Shown here one piece after another: positions 11,701 through 25,485 of a DNA stretch of 64,000 bases (position 1 is the stretch's first letter; each line of letters opens with the position of its first letter). Source of the DNA: Heterobasidion occidentale (lineage: Eukaryota; Basidiomycota; Agaricomycetes; Russulales; Bondarzewiaceae); NCBI GenBank assembly GCA_039111635.1, contig JBCAQO010000010.1:620001-684000 (forward strand), given 5' to 3'. The notes beneath the pieces were generated by a model that worked only from the letters and a program-made list of their open reading frames with translations, was not told the DNA's origin and ran no database searches. The translations under genes were made by a program, and so were the position numbers.

Positions 11701-14029
11701 CTGGCTTCTCTCGTTCTTCCTTGCACACATCATCGACATCGTGGCATTCCTCTTTCCTCAGTTCCCTCCACGAAAGATGCACACGATGGCGCTCGGATGC
11801 AAATTGCAGCTTCTGTACAGCAAACGTGCGCCTCCGTGACCTTCCCCTCGCTCGCAACAGCATAATCGACAAGTCGTGCCAAGGACTAGTAAGCACTGTT
11901 CTTTTTCTCATAACTCTCGCAGCAAGTTTATCTTCCCGGAATCCTCACCTCTATCATGTAATCCGCATGGGAGCAGGGCGTGCAACCTGGATATGAACAG
12001 GGCCGCCGACGGCATGCCGCACTGCCAGCACTTCATGGACTTTGAGCCTTTACTCACATTAATCGGCTTTGCGGGGCAGGTGGATCGAGGTGAGTGCGAT
12101 TTGGGAGTGATAGCAAATGAGTTTGGGGCATGCATTGGAAGGCGCGGTACCGCTGAGGGGCTGCTTGTGTGGTCAGTCAACAGCACATCCGAAATCCTGA
12201 GTGAGGCACAGACGTTGCCCTGACGATAAGCACTTGCAGGCCCCTACCAGCGCACCTGAGTGCTGTCGTTTTCACTTCAGTGCATTCAATGCTCTTCAAG
12301 CGTGCTCAGACGCAGAGCATCGTACTGTCCATCCAATCTTCCGATGCTAATATTCTTGTAAGTTTCTACAGGTGTTCAATTGTAAGTTGACCCACCTCAA
12401 CCTCAATCTTCGCCAACGACGAGTGGAGATACTCATAGTTTCCGGACATATGAGCAGGCAATGCTGCTCGCCCGTGCCCTTCATTTTGCTTCCTGATGTG
12501 TGAGGGAGAAGTTGGAATGGGCTGTTCTGAATGGCCGTGGCCAACGTCCACGGCATCGTTTTCCTCGACGTCCAACACGACGCTCACACCGCGTTCTCAG
12601 CCTCTGCACCACTTCTGCGTAACCTCAGCCCAATGTCGATACTGACTAACTGTTTTGAACGACTCCCGACGTAGCTCAGAGTGCTGGGACGTTGAGAGGG
12701 TAAAGCAGGCGGAAGCGCATCGTGAGCGCAGGCCGCCTCGAGTACCACTGTAACCATGGTCTCTCACAAGGCCATCGAGACTCGTCGCCGTTTCTTAGCG
12801 CCGACGCTTGCTGCCCTCTTGTAGCGAATCTTGTACTGCTCTCTTATTCACTCTCGTCTGTTCTCCTCGCGCTTCTTTTCTCCCAAAGGCTCATACCCTC
12901 GTCACTCTTTTCTCGATCCCAGCGACCCCGAACAAGACACATTCTGCCCTCCGTCAGCGCCTCGCATCTACGTCTGGACCGTGTGCTCTGAGCGATGCCA
13001 TCAAGGCACCTGGCCGGGACATGGAACTCCCTTCTTCTGAAGTCAGTGCAGTGCGCACGAATGCGAACTTCCACAGCCCTTGCGTTTACGGGTCCCGCAA
13101 TTGAGGCGCGGGGCATGCTTGGATGCATCCCCGTCGTCACGGCCTCCTGTCATCAGCCCTGCGTACACGCATATATGCTACCGAATTCACATTTGGGAAC
13201 TGTTCGCGTCATCGCATGCGAGGCTGGCGCAATGTAGGTGATCGCCGAGGACAGACTGGAAGGTGGACAGAGCACACGTGTTCATGCTTTGGGGCACGAC
13301 ACAAACTATCCGTATTGATCTTGCGGTGTCTATGGTAGGTTGAAGAACTAGAGCAAGCAGAGAAAAAAAGCGCGACCTAGACGAAAAGCAGCGTGAATGG
13401 TATAAGCGAGGAAAGATACTCACGATTTGATTGCGCCGAAGGCACTGTGCATCAGTAGGTCAGCGCAGGAGCGGGGACGTCCAGTGATTGGTCTCTAAAT
13501 TTACGAGTCGGTGTGAGTAGTCCCAGTCCGCTATCGATGTCTAAATTGAAGCGACAGCAATTATGAGTGATTCAATGGGTGTGCATAGGAGTCGACGAAT
13601 TCACAAGAGAGATGACAGGTCGCGGAAGGGAGCAATAAGATTGCTCTTGGAAAGAACAGACAAGATGCAGCATTCGTAATTTTATTCTGGATGCCAGAGC
13701 GATGCCTCACACAGCGAGCATGGAACACTGGGAGAGTAAGAGTGAAAGCGAAGGCCTCCAGAGACTCGCGAAACGTAACCCTGTGCTTAGCTTGCGGAGG
13801 GTCGTGCGATGCATCTGTGTGAGCACCTCTATCTCAGTCTGTCTGGACTTCGGCCAAAGGAAAGGGTGCTCTCGATGTTTGCGGAGACGAGGCTAAGCAG
13901 GATGTGTACCGGAAAGAGAGGGCTGGAGCAGAGAGGCCTCCTATCGGAGATCGTGGGAGAGACGTGTTTGGGGAGCGACGTCGAGTGATGCGCTTTGGGG
14001 ATTCAACATTCAGCATTCGCGCCATCGAA
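8731..14029. other. 5.3-kb stretch with no recognisable gene
   Basis: Open frames up to about 200 codons exist (for example minus 9038-9652 and 10343-10927), but they are low-complexity (Ser/Pro/Leu/Arg-rich), lack domains and overlap on both strands, so I do not call them genes. A minus-strand frame at 12366-12587 (ending near EYLHSSLAKIEVEVGQLT) looks slightly more protein-like and could be an exon fragment. A weak similarity links about 11290-11480 with 13840-14000. Purine-rich strands dominate 9.2-9.5 and 10.3-10.6 kb. This is probably decayed spacer of the duplicated NLR unit. Confidence 0.5.
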
Positions 14030-15168
14030 CCGCCTGGCGATGCAGCTCCGGAGGTGGGCCGGACACGATGCATTGATGAGGATGAGCGCATAGCCGTAGG
14101 AAGCGCTCCTGACTTTCACAGCTTTACCTGCAGACACTCTCCAGAAGCTTCCACAACCCCTTCGCAGATCGACGACCAACTCTCTTCGGGCCACGCATTG
14201 CTAGCACTTCACAGCCTCTTCTCTAGGAAAAATATGATGCGTGAGTACTCTGTTTGAATCTGTCTCTTGTCTTTCTTTCTCCAGGTACAACAACTTGCCC
14301 ACGGCACACCGCGAACCCTCCAATATATCCTAGTATCTTCATATCCGTTCTTTCTTTTCTCTTCCTACTTTCTGCTTTACTCTTTCATGATTATCAACAT
14401 TGCTGACCCACTTATGTGCACTTATTCAGGCTGGTCGGTCGAGTGCCTTCCATTTTGCTAACATTCAAGCCCGAGCAGAGATTTATCGGCCGTTACATCT
14501 GAACTGCCAGTCCATCCTGATCATGTTGACTGCACTCAGATCGGCACTGAAACAACGCGCTTATTGCGAAAGCCGTACCACATCACTCACGGCATGAGTA
14601 GGACAACGGGTTGAGGCTCGCGCATAGACCTCGCGGTGCACGCCCCATGAGGTACGCTAAATTGTATGACCACCTCTTCCAAGCCTTCAATTCTTCTGTC
14701 TACTGCTTTCAATGACTATCCGCCGGATGTGGGCTGTTGCACAGGTCCAACATCGCAGCCCATGCGCGTAGGTGAGTACGCACCTGTTTTCATTTTAGGA
14801 CTCGCAGCTCTCGACCGCCACACATTGGTCCCCTAGTCGAGCAACGACAAAAGATGTGTACGATAGCAGGTCTCTCTTACCGTACTTTCAGGCACCTAAA
14901 AGTCCTGACTCTTTGTAGATATTCATCAGCTCTTCCCAGACTGCGCATGGCGATGGTGTGTTGATTGAAGATTTGGTGTAGACAGCTACACTCGACATAT
15001 ACCATATAACCTACCGCCTAAAGATTTAGACTGCTGCCTGCAATTGATTGACCGTTGTCCGCGATGAACGCATGGAAGAGAACTAGTATAGACACACAGA
15101 GCATGGGAGCTTGTGACTACATCGTACATAGCGGAAAGAGATGAAAGAGTTCAGTCCGAATTCTGCTG
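14030..15168. repeat. Duplicated downstream flank, copy 2 (partner at about 2.38-3.37 kb)
   Basis: Collinear with 2380-3366 and directly adjoining the tail exon of NLR-B, as copy 1 adjoins NLR-A. The CTAGTATAGACACACAGA block near 15080 and the TGACTACATCGTACATAGCG block near 15113 are the clearest matches. It contains no gene I can support. Confidence 0.7.
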
Positions 15169-18100
15169 CTACGAAGGACGATAACACTCATGCCAAGAAG
15201 TACCATGAACAAATTGACTGAGGTCCAGTTGTACAAGCTGCTTTCCAATGACAAATTGAAGCCTTGTATCAGGCCACAACTTGTTGCGATACGCGGCGGG
15301 TACCCAGAATAAGAGTTCTGATGCAGGACCCACTATCCAACCATCACTGTTCATGTACTTATATGTACGATTGTTCCATTCAGGAGGGGTGACAGACTTA
15401 TTGAGGCCATGTTGGCGCATTGCGTGCTGCAGATGACGGGAAATGAGAATTAATGCTGCGGAAGGTTCAGGTCAGATGCGAACCTCGATGCCTGGAGAAT
15501 GACAACATCTAAACTCACGAGGATACATTCCAAGAAGTTCAGATTGTGTTGTGTGAGGAGTGTTGCTGGTCGCTGAGTGCAACGTCACCTGTGTGCCATC
15601 GACCTCATTGGTCGAGACAAGTCGAACCATTGGCAAATCCCACACCCGGATTGTGTTGTCCATCGAGCCTGACACGATCTGCAACCCGTCTGGCGAGAAA
15701 GCAACAGATTGGATCCAACTTGTGTGTCCTTCGAGAGGGTCGCACACAGCAGCATGCGTCTCCAAGTCCCACACCCGAATTGTGTTATCCCACGAGCCTG
15801 ACACGATCCGCTTCCCATCTGGCGAGAAAGCAACAGATGTCACCGAATACGTGTGTCCCTTGAGAGGGTCGCCCACAGCATCGCTCGTGTACACATCCCA
15901 CACCCGGATTGTGGAGTCAGACGAGCCTGACACTATCCGCTGCCCATCTGGAGAGAAAGCAACAGAAAATATCCGACCTGTGTGTCCCTCGAGAGGGTCG
16001 CCCAGAGCAACACGTGTCACCGCATTCCACACGCGGATTGTGTTGTCCTGCGATCCGGACACGATCTGCAACCCGTCTGGCGAGAATGCAACAGAAGTGA
16101 CCCATCTTGTGTGTCCCTCGAGAGGGTCACCCAGAGCAGTACGCGTCGCCGCATCCCACACGCGAATTGTGTTGTCGTCCGATCCGGACACAATCCGCGT
16201 CCCATCTGGCGAGAAAGCAACTGAACCGATCCGGCCTGTGTGTCCCTCGAGAGGATCGCCCACGCCAGCATGCGTTGCCGTATTCCACACGCGGATCGTG
16301 TTGTCGGACGAGCCTGACACGATCTGCAACCCATCTGGCGAGAAAGCGACAGATCTCACCCAATCTCTGTGTCCATCCAAAGGGCCACCCACAGGACCGT
16401 GCGTCACCGGATTCCACACCCGGATTGTCATGTCGGACGAGCCTGACACGATCAGCTTCTCGTTGGGCGAGAAAGCAACAGAATTGACCGCTCCTACGTG
16501 TCCTTCGAGAGGGTCACCCAGAGCAGCACGCGTTCCCGCATCCCACACGCGGATTGTGTTGTCCTGCGAGCCCGACACAATCCGCTTCCCATCTGGGGAG
16601 AAAGCAACAGAAGTGACCGATTGTGTATGTCCCTCGAGAGGGTCACCCAGAGGAGTACGTGTCGCCGCATCCCACACGCGGATTGTGTTGTCGTGAGATC
16701 CGGACACGATTCGCAACCCGTCTGGAGAGACAGCAACAGAGCTGACCAGACCTGTGTGTCCCTCGAGAGGGCCGCCCACAGCGGCACGCGTCGCGGTATC
16801 CCATACCCGGATTGTTGAGTCCCACGAGCCCGAGACGATCTGCGATCCATCTGCCGAGAAAGCAACAGAATAGACTGCATTTATGTCTAGCTCGAGAGGG
16901 TCACCCACAGAGGCACGCGTTACCATATCCCACACCCGGATTGGGTCGTTGTACGAGCCTGACACAATCCACTTTCCGTCTCGCGAAATAGAAACAGATG
17001 TGACCGGACCTGTATGTCCCTCGAGAGGGTCGCCCACAGCAGCGCGCGTCTCCATATCCCACACTCGGATTGTGGAGTCGGACGAGCCTGATACGATCCG
17101 CAGTCCGTCCGACGAGAAAGTAACAGATTTGACCGCTCCTGCGTGTCCTTCGAAGGGGTCACCCACAGAAGCATGCGTCGCCACGTTCCACACCCGGATT
17201 GTGTGGTCGGACGAGCCTGACACGATCCGCAACCCGTCCGACGAGAATGCAACAGAATTGACTGAATCCGTGTGTCCCTTGAGAGGGTCACCCACAGCAT
17301 CGCTCGTGTACACATCCCACACCCGGATTGTCGAGTCGTCCAACCCTGACACAATCCACAAACCGTCGGGTGAGATTGCTACACACAAAACTCCAGAGCC
17401 TGCATGGATGCTATGCTGGGCTGCTGGCCAATAGTTGTCGGCCCCAGCCGAGACCTTCAATACCTGCGGAAAGTCCTTCTCAAACCTTTCGAACACAGTA
17501 GACCTTCGAGGAGCGAATGCTAGACCGACAAGTAGACGTGCGGGGTGGACTGTGACATGGGAAACCCAAATGCATTTACAAATGCACGCGCACCACTGGC
17601 CAGTTCATGAATTTGTTCAGAATTTAGACTCTATGCAATCACAAAATATTATGAACATTCAGCCCGGTGTTTCTATATCGAGAATATACTCACCGAACTC
17701 CACTTTACAAGAGAAGACATGGCTTGCGCAGCACCATGTATGGCACCGAGCAGACTCATCGCCTCGAGCCAGAACAGCAACTTGTCTGTGAGCACCACTT
17801 CCACGTCTTCGAGCAGTTGAGAGTCAAAGGCTGAGCTTGCGGCTATGGCTTGCAAATGGTTGGTCCAGAAGCGACAAGAGTACGACAAATGAGCTGGTAT
17901 ACACTCGTTGATGCGATCGGCGAGGCCAGGTATGTCCTTATTCGCCGCATGTGAGGATTCCAGGTGGCATATGTTGAACGTCAGGTCTTTCTTCAGGATG
18001 TATAACGATGCGAGTGTCAACTCTAAGTGAGTGTGTGACGTGTCTATGTAGTAGTCGACGCTGCGGTCGCGATCCATCAAAAACTCACGAAATGAGGTAT

Positions 18101-20620
18101 GCAGAGGACGGACAGTGTCGGTCCCCGTCGCTCCACTTAGCAGGGAGCCCATGTGGTCCAAGATGACGCTTGCCTTGAAGCCTGAATTTCCTTCCTTCGC
18201 GGCATGGAGTATTCCGTTCAGTGATTCAACAGAGAGAGGCTCGAATGTAGTCAATACAAGGGCCATGACAAGCTTGAATCTAGCCATGATGACAGAGTCT
18301 CTTGGACGGAAGAAGTGAGACAAAACTGCCCTGTACAGATCATCCAGACGCCAGACTTCGCTAGTCATGCCCTGGACAAGAAGGTCGTATCGTTCCCTAG
18401 GAGCAGATCCTAGGCATACCCACGCCTTTGATGAATTTACAGGCGACGGATGCCCACTGGAATAACCCTTCGCATCTAGAGACAAGCGTGCGCATGCATC
18501 CCTCATCGATGTCATCTACTTCAGGAGAACTCAGACGATCATGGATGTATGATCTGATGTCGTCCTCGGTCGATGATGGCAAAAGATCGTGCATGCTCTT
18601 AATTATGACATGGTCAGATGCTTGAAACGTACGCATGATATCTGTTCTGGGCGGGATGTGAGGAGGATGCGGAAATTGGAGGGAAGGGCATTGGTTTTGC
18701 TGGCAAGCTCACGAAGCAGGTCCTCGCGAGCTCGGGCATCCCCGCTCTCATCCAGAGCATCAATGACTATAACAAGGGGACCGGCCATGGTGAATTTTGC
18801 GACCGGTTTGAGAATGAGGTTATCGAACTGCTGCGTAACCTTGGATGTGACCCGCAATGCTTTATTGTCTTTGACAACCTCGTGTAACGCGCGCCGTATT
18901 CCCTTGTCGAAGTCGGCCAAATCACGAGCCACAGTCGGGAACAGTTTACCTGGGCCGCGATCCATCTGGCCACGCACGAAGCAGAAAGAAGATCCGAGAC
19001 GGTTCATGTTCTGGAAGCGACGGGCAATGGTATGCGCAATAGCCGATTTGCCAGTCCCCGCGGCACCAGAGAGCAAAAGAATGCGGGGAGCGTCCTGGTT
19101 GTTCACCCAATCAGTGATCTCTTCCAGAATCCCTACGCGAGTGCCCGGTTGGCATCCCTTTGCCTCATCAAAGTTCGCGTCATTCGCATACGGCATGTCA
19201 TCTAAGTTGATGTCGATGGCTGTGATGAGCTGTCAGTTTCATCCGAAAATCATCCATAGGCGTATTTGACGGACCAAGGTCTTCCACGTCGTCAAGGATG
19301 TGCGTTACAACAATCTCGGTCTTATTCACGGTGTTCAAGGTCTGAACGGCCACTCTGCCGTAGAACTCCTCCTTGAATTTGACAAAAACAGTACAGTATG
19401 TGTCGATCTTGACATTCGTCGTGGAGAATAACTGCTGTCCTGTTCGTTTTACTAGTGAGGAGAGTGTTAGGTAGGAGAATGGCATCCGACGCGAGGTCAT
19501 ACTCACCGAAGCCCTTGGTCTTTGCATAGTCCCGAATGAAGTAAAAGCATTCTATGGTCTGTTGTGCTATTCGTTGCAGAAGGTCTTGCAGAGTGTGCCT
19601 CGTCTCAGGCCTTTTCTCTAGGTCGCTGACGATGTCGTAAAAGGAGTTCATGGTCGCGAAGAGTTTCTGTATTCGGTCGTCGCGGTCCATCTGGGCGCTC
19701 ATGATCTTCTTCACAACAAGACAATGACGTTCGTCAGCATCGCGAGATCCTATCAAAGTCGATGAAACATGAACCTTCTGTGGTATAGACACGATTCTCC
19801 AGGCCATCTTTGCGTAAGGATGCACCTAGAAAAGTTCTTGTGTGAGTGACCCACATCCGAATGCGTATGGCCACGACTAACTTCGGCAATCCCATCCATC
19901 AAGTCACAAAACATCTTGACCTTGTTCAAGAGAGGCGTCCAAATATCGACGAAATTCTGCACAGGTTTAAGAGCGGATGCTGAAGTTCTGATCGCCAAGC
20001 CAACAGGTTGTGTGAGGGATTGCATATTGGATAAGGCATACTCAGCGCTTCTACGAATATCGGCCATTTCTGCTTGTGGATTGTCGACTTTAATTTCAAG
20101 ATGTAGTTCGACACGGGCATTCGTTCCCTCTGAGATCATCTCGATAACGTCTAATATATGTTCATAGTACGATCAGGATCAGGATCACGAGCAAGATCAA
20201 TGAAAGATCTGAGCTGACCATGGTTCCCACCCTCGAGTACCGACGGCCATAGAGCCGTGATTGATTTAGAGATGCCGCCGATGTGCGTGTCCTTCACTGT
20301 ACGATCAGCATAGATGTCGAGCTTTAGAATGGAGAAATGATGCGCTTCACTGCAACCAGCGACATGTGAAGTCGATGTCAGCAAAGAGCCTGAAAAGCAA
20401 CAAAGAGGCCGAATTCTCACAATAAGAAAGATTCATTCCACTCTGGAGCACTGCCTGGCTCAGCGACGTTGGTTTTCTTCCGATTTCCGTCAACAGACAA
20501 TACGGTATAGAATCTACGTTCCTTCCTCTTGCGACTGGAATGAACGATCGTGGAGATATTGGGGAGATCGAAGGCACGAACAACTGGTAAAACGGGTAAG
20601 ACGAGGAGAGCAGGATCAAG
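15169..20620 (-). pseudogene. NLR-B: tandem paralogue of NLR-A, C2-like / helical / NACHT / 14x WD40, with three frame breaks
   Basis: The C2-like exons lie near 20430-20590 and 20290-20345 (VVRAFDLPNIST; ILKLDIYADRTVKDTHIG). The helical region (VDTWTPLLNKVKMFCDLMD-type sequence, then a DRIQKLFATMNSFYDIVSD segment) spans 19.3-20.14 kb. NACHT covers 17.69-19.2 kb, with GAAGTGKSAIAHTIA and GPLVIVIDALDESGD. A 2.0-kb WD40 exon (15.47-17.50 kb) holds 14 units without interruption, and the tail exon ends at 15169. Frame breaks are seen near 18645 (after LLTSRPE), near 18415 (in GVGMPRI.SAPRERYDLL) and near 17521 (GTCTAGC where A has CCCTAGC). The uninterrupted propeller argues for recent loss of function or for base-calling errors. 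It shares exon layout with NLR-A, including the intron between the NACHT and WD40 exons, so the two are duplicates. Confidence 0.8.
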
Positions 20621-22240
20621 CGTCGATCAAGCGATGCGCACCTGTGACTCTTAATCGAAAGCTGACCGAGCTAGACTGGTCGCTGCAAGTTTAGTTGTGC
20701 GAGATCATGAGACTTCCTATCGATAAAGATGTTCAAGCTATAACTCACGAAGCTGTCGTGGAAGTCATAGCTTGGAGGGGGAGGCGCGCTTAAACAGCTG
20801 CAATATGGAGTGACGGCGTCTGATGTGAGGCAGCTGAGTTTCGGACGTAGGCGATACACTGCGTAGAAAAATAAAACACTTGTGTCTGCATCCTCGACGC
20901 GTCGATATAGACGGAAATCAGACCTTGGTGCACGCTCGCACCCATTCATCTAGCCCATCAAGCCATATATTCTTCGTCACGCGAGGCGTTGCTATTAGTG
21001 AGGGATGAGGCCAGTGGGCGTAGCGGTCGTGGGTGGTTGTGGTAAGGACTCAACATGGCGGCGCGACTCGGCGCGCGCGTTGGCTCTCAATATCGTCTTT
21101 TCCTCCGCACACCATCAGCCTCAGAGCGGCTTTTCAAGCGTGCTCCCATGATCGACTCCCAAGGAGGTCCACTCACCTCCACTCACTCACAGCAAGCGTT
21201 ATAAAGACGCTCACCATATCTGGCACCTGCGGCGGCATCTCTAGTCATTATCCAATCCATCTGCTTGCTTCATCATACCAGCTGCTCACTGTTGGGCCCA
21301 CCGGCCTTACTGATTCATAGTTCATACAGTCCGAGTTAATCGAGAATCTTGGGCGCTGAAAAATGTCTTTGCATCGACGTGTGGATCGATTGCTTGGAGG
21401 TGAGTGATAAAGGTGTTCTATCATCAAGGTCTGAACGACACTGGTCGTGAACAGCTTGGCGCAGTGCCATCCAAATGGTACATGGTCGGGACTCCTCAGT
21501 CGAAGAACGTCATACTCTTTAAGGTTGGGGCGGGTTTGAGGTGGAGGATTGACTGTTGTTGGGATGGAGTTTCGTACATAGACTCGTATTGGTGCGCAAA
21601 CCCTGCTATCAGGCTGCTTCACAACCACTCAGCTTTTCTTTTCCAACACGGGGTGAATCTATTTAACAATCTGCTAGAGAGTACGTTGATTGACTCTGCT
21701 ATTGGTGTGGCCTGCAGTCTGCTTCGCTGTGGGTGCAGGTATGAGGCCGAGGTGCCAACGATTCAAATTCGATATGCACGACAGGCTCGCTGGCACTACG
21801 AGTAGCTTAAATTTATGCCGAGGCTAGCAAATCAGTACATCGTTTCATGGCTCTATCCAAAGGGGTTTTCTAGCCCTAATCGCGAGGATCAGTTAAGATC
21901 TTGACATCGACTATGTATCAGGTTCCACACATCAGGCTGTCGAGCTCTCCGTTGAGCATGAAGACATTTACGGAAATGCAGACACAGTACGTGTAACATC
22001 CGTTCTGTGCCAGAGGGTTCACGTTTCAATCTCGTTGATCGTGAGCTTTCCCTTGACTCTCAAGAAATTACAGCGTCAGATTGGCATTCAAAAGCAGGCG
22101 AGACTAAGGGTCTCACAAGGACAAGGGTAGTAGGGATGCAATTCCGTAGCCGCAAGGCCTTAACCTGTTTACGCACCCCGCGTTCAGCTGTACACAGCCT
22201 TCATCGGGAGCAAAGGGAACCTGCTCGCTGGGCTTGAAAG
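20621..22240. other. Intergenic; no gene recognised
   Basis: This is the 5' flank of NLR-B and presumably holds its promoter and first exon. The C2 exon is preceded by an acceptor-like CCAG, so an upstream start exon is expected but could not be fixed. Frames such as 21404-21805 have no recognisable motif. Confidence 0.45.
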
Positions 22241-22480
22241 CTTTTTCAAAGTCGTCACAGGCGGACAACCTACTCGACCAATACGCTCCTATCCAAGACG
22301 CAAGCAGTGCGACCAGAGGTTCGCGTCATGCAAATGTGGGCGACGGCGCCTCGAAGGACATGTATGCACGAGTACGTGTGCTCTGCGGGTCTGTCGAACA
22401 GGCCCGTCATCGGAGGCCGCACCTCGCCGATCTGACTTGAAGACTTTTGCGAGGACACAGTTGCCAGCACGGGATCGTAA
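22240..22480 (-). pseudogene. Decayed fragment copied from the neighbouring protein kinase gene
   Basis: About 220 bp resemble 23680-23905 of the kinase in the same order: CCTACTCGACCA..., CAAGACGCAA...CGACCAGAGGT, then GCCTCGAAGGACATGTATGC against GCTTCGGGGCACATGTATGC, TGTGCTCTGCGGG against TGTGCTCCGCAGG, and TTTGCGAGG. This part of the intact gene covers the activation segment and the following helix. The copy has many substitutions and gaps, no open frame and no flanking kinase exons. It is a partial duplication left about 1.3 kb from its source. Confidence 0.65.
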
Positions 22481-22744
22481 GCCTATGGCCAAGTTTCATT
22501 CACAAGAGATGCGTGATCTGGAGATGTAAATAATGTAGGGCCAACCTGCGAGTCCACAAGACCCAGAAATTTGACCTCGTTCGACAGTCTCCTACTAATT
22601 GCTGTAGTCGCTGGTGTTACAATAACGCCCCGGTGAAGAACTCTTATAAATGAGAGACGAGGACGCAGAAGACCTTCAAAGCGCGCCAGTCCACGTGTGA
22701 TGCAGTAGTCGGAGCGTCTTTCAAAAAAAGGATACTTCTTCTCT

Positions 22745-25485
22745 CTACGCCCCCTGTCTACTTCGCAGCCTCCTCATCACCCTCCCAACCTTCTCCGAGA
22801 AATTCAGCGCATCCGCCTTGTCACCCTTGCGGTTGCATACCGGCTTCTCGAGTGGCGAATCACTTTGCGATGGAGGCGACGAGTGTTTGGGTAGCTGGCA
22901 GTTTTCCCTCCTTGTTGGTGCAGTGCTCTCTACTACAACATGGACGCAGATGTCGACGGCTGTAGCCGGAGAGGGATGGAACAAGGCAGGCACTTTCAAA
23001 CACGCAAACGTTGCACCGCATATTGGGGGCTCATGGGCCTTCGTAGGGACGTCCCGCTCCGCTCCTTGGATGGACGACAAGGTGGGCCCAAATAAGGTTC
23101 CTGGGAGGGGCGTCGGGATATCATCATTTCGCCCGAACGTCCTGCTAAAGAACCTGCGCAGAGCAGCGGGTTTGGCAGGGTTGAGGCTGCGAAGGAGAGT
23201 AGACGATCTAAAAGCCTTAGCAGGGGAAGGGGCGACGGCGAGTGCCGAGGATGTGAAAGTGAATTCAGGAAACTGGTCCTGGCTACGGGAGATTGGTATA
23301 CCGGCAGGGAGAAGCATCCCAGAGCGTAGGATAGGACTCCGGGTGGCCGTAACCCAAGGCGGTTTGATCTCATTGTTCGTGAGTTTCTCCCAGTCACTGG
23401 AAAGAAATTCTACGTTCAGAATGTCGTCCAAACAAGAAGGCAAGGCTGACGATGAGCTCACATGGATGCAAAGTAGGCATGTGCCTTCATCGTAGCAAGG
23501 CCTGGCCTCTTTGCGCGTTCCTTGGTGAGCACCAGACGGACGAAGTCCTGAGCCACGGGGTCTACGTCATCGCGAGAATAGAATACCACATCTTCGCTCA
23601 GTGTAGCCTTCAATGTGGCAAAGGGGACCTACGCGCGGAGCCAGATTAGCTTCCATCTCAGTATTGTCCCAGAAGAACGACCTACTCGACCAGTGAGCAT
23701 TTCATACAAGACGCAACCGTACGACCAGAGGTCAGCGTCGTACGAATGTAGATGGCGCTTGAGCGCTTCGGGGCACATGTATGCAGCCGTGCCGCTGCAC
23801 GAATTGGTGTGCTCCGCAGGCTTGTTATCATCATCCCAATCGTTAAGACTTTCGTTGGGAGCGGCACCGCCCCATTCTGACGTTGAGAGGTATCGAATAT
23901 CTTTGCGAGGCCGAAGTCACCAATAAGTGGGCAGCCTTCGGCATCGAAGAGGATGTTTGCGGGCTTCAGGTCGCGGTGAATGATTCCGAGCCCTTGGAGT
24001 GTCTCCAGCGACGAAAGCTACACGAAGAGGACGCGGATGGAGTTAGTAACAGGAAAGAGATAAATAAGATAGACTTGCAAGTTTGGCCGCGTAGTAATGG
24101 CTTAGGGATCGAGGCATCTTCACGAGGCCCCAGTATAAGATCGCCTGTTCGAGATCCCCTTTGAAACAATACGGCTGCGGGCACGGATGATCGGACAGCA
24201 GGCCAAAGGCAGCAAGCATTCGCACTCACCGTGACCAAGTAAAAACTCCGGGAATCGTGCCAGCTCGCACACAGCGGCAGGAACCCACTCCGACCACTCT
24301 CTTCCAGGAGCCGCATTGCCTTTTGCTCTTTTGTCACTGCTTCATCGCCGACATGAACGTCGTCGCGTCTCTCTTCGAGTCGTCCACGAACTTCAACTTT
24401 GATATCACCTTCACCGCGTAGTTCGTATCCGACTCGGCGTGCGTGGCGAGGTAGACTGTGCCATAGGCTCCGCGACCCAATATTGATATGGGTTGGAGAT
24501 CAGGATGCGAGCGAGGCTCTGAGAGAGTGATGTCCTTAGAAACCAGAGTGGTGCCGGAAAGGCAAGCGGAAGTCGGTGAATTGGTACTCGAGGGTGGCGC
24601 CGGTGTAGGATACAAGACACCAGAACTCTCAGCCCATTGAGGAGAAGGCAAGCACAAGAAATGACCGCTGCCTCTAGACGGACTTGAAGGGGGAGTGTTG
24701 AACTCCAACGACCAGTCGTACACAGACGAGATCGACGGCGCGCAGGCAGGAGATGGATCACACGCAAGAGGTGATACGGGGCCTGACGGCAAGGCAGATA
24801 TTGCTGCAGTAGAGAATGCAGATGCAAAAGACGAAGAATTCGCCAATGGCAATGTGTACCCAGGAGGCAATGAAAACCCAGAGATGTCCTCAGGAGCAGA
24901 AAGAGATCTTAAAAACTCACTGAATGCGAAAGACCCGATAGATGCAGAAAGCCCATGAGCAGCAGAGAGGGATTCGTCAAGCGCAGGCAAGATAGATCCA
25001 GAGAGCATCGAAGACAAAGCCGGCGACATGAACGAGTCATGTACAGCATGCGAAGCAGAAACTGAGCCATCCGAAGTATGCACAAGGATCCTGTTCGAAG
25101 ACAAGAAAAGAGCACTTAGTGTAGAGGAGGTCGGTGCACAAGAACCCAAGGCGACTGCAGGAGAGCGTTTAGACAGATTGACCAAAGAGCCGACAGGTTC
25201 AGTGCTTGAGCAACGGCGACGAGCCTCGGCAGCCTTCTGCGAGACCATGATCGCCAGCCGAACTCGGAACCGTCTGCGCTCATGCTGCGTCTCTGCTTGC
25301 TGCACTCTCTCCGCTTCCTCACGTTCCAATCTACATTGGTAGTACTAGAGTACGACGATGAGGCGGGCTGGGAGCACCCAAAACTGTGTTGTACTTACAA
25401 AGAAGCGGCGCAGTGTCTTGAACACTATATGGGCGTCACGTCGTATATCGAGAAACACAACAGCACTGAGGTTGGCTATGACCAT
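22745..25485 (-). CDS. AGC-type serine/threonine protein kinase with a long Ser-rich N-terminal region
   Basis: Exon 1 is placed at 25399-25485 (ATG at 25485, GTAAGT donor) and joins exon 2 at 25344 in frame. A long low-complexity N-terminal part precedes the kinase domain. Visible motifs are [16 protein letters not shown] (glycine loop), YAVKVIS (ATP-binding lysine), a helix-C region [32 protein letters not shown] (catalytic loop), IGDFGLAK (DFG), [12 protein letters not shown] (APE-like) and [17 protein letters not shown]. The C-terminal exon has [13 protein letters not shown], typical of AGC kinase tails, then a Ser/Pro-rich end with stop at 22745. Introns are short. Frame changes near 24350 and 23885 are not explained by a credible intron and may be base-call errors. 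Substrate and pathway are unknown. Confidence 0.8.
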
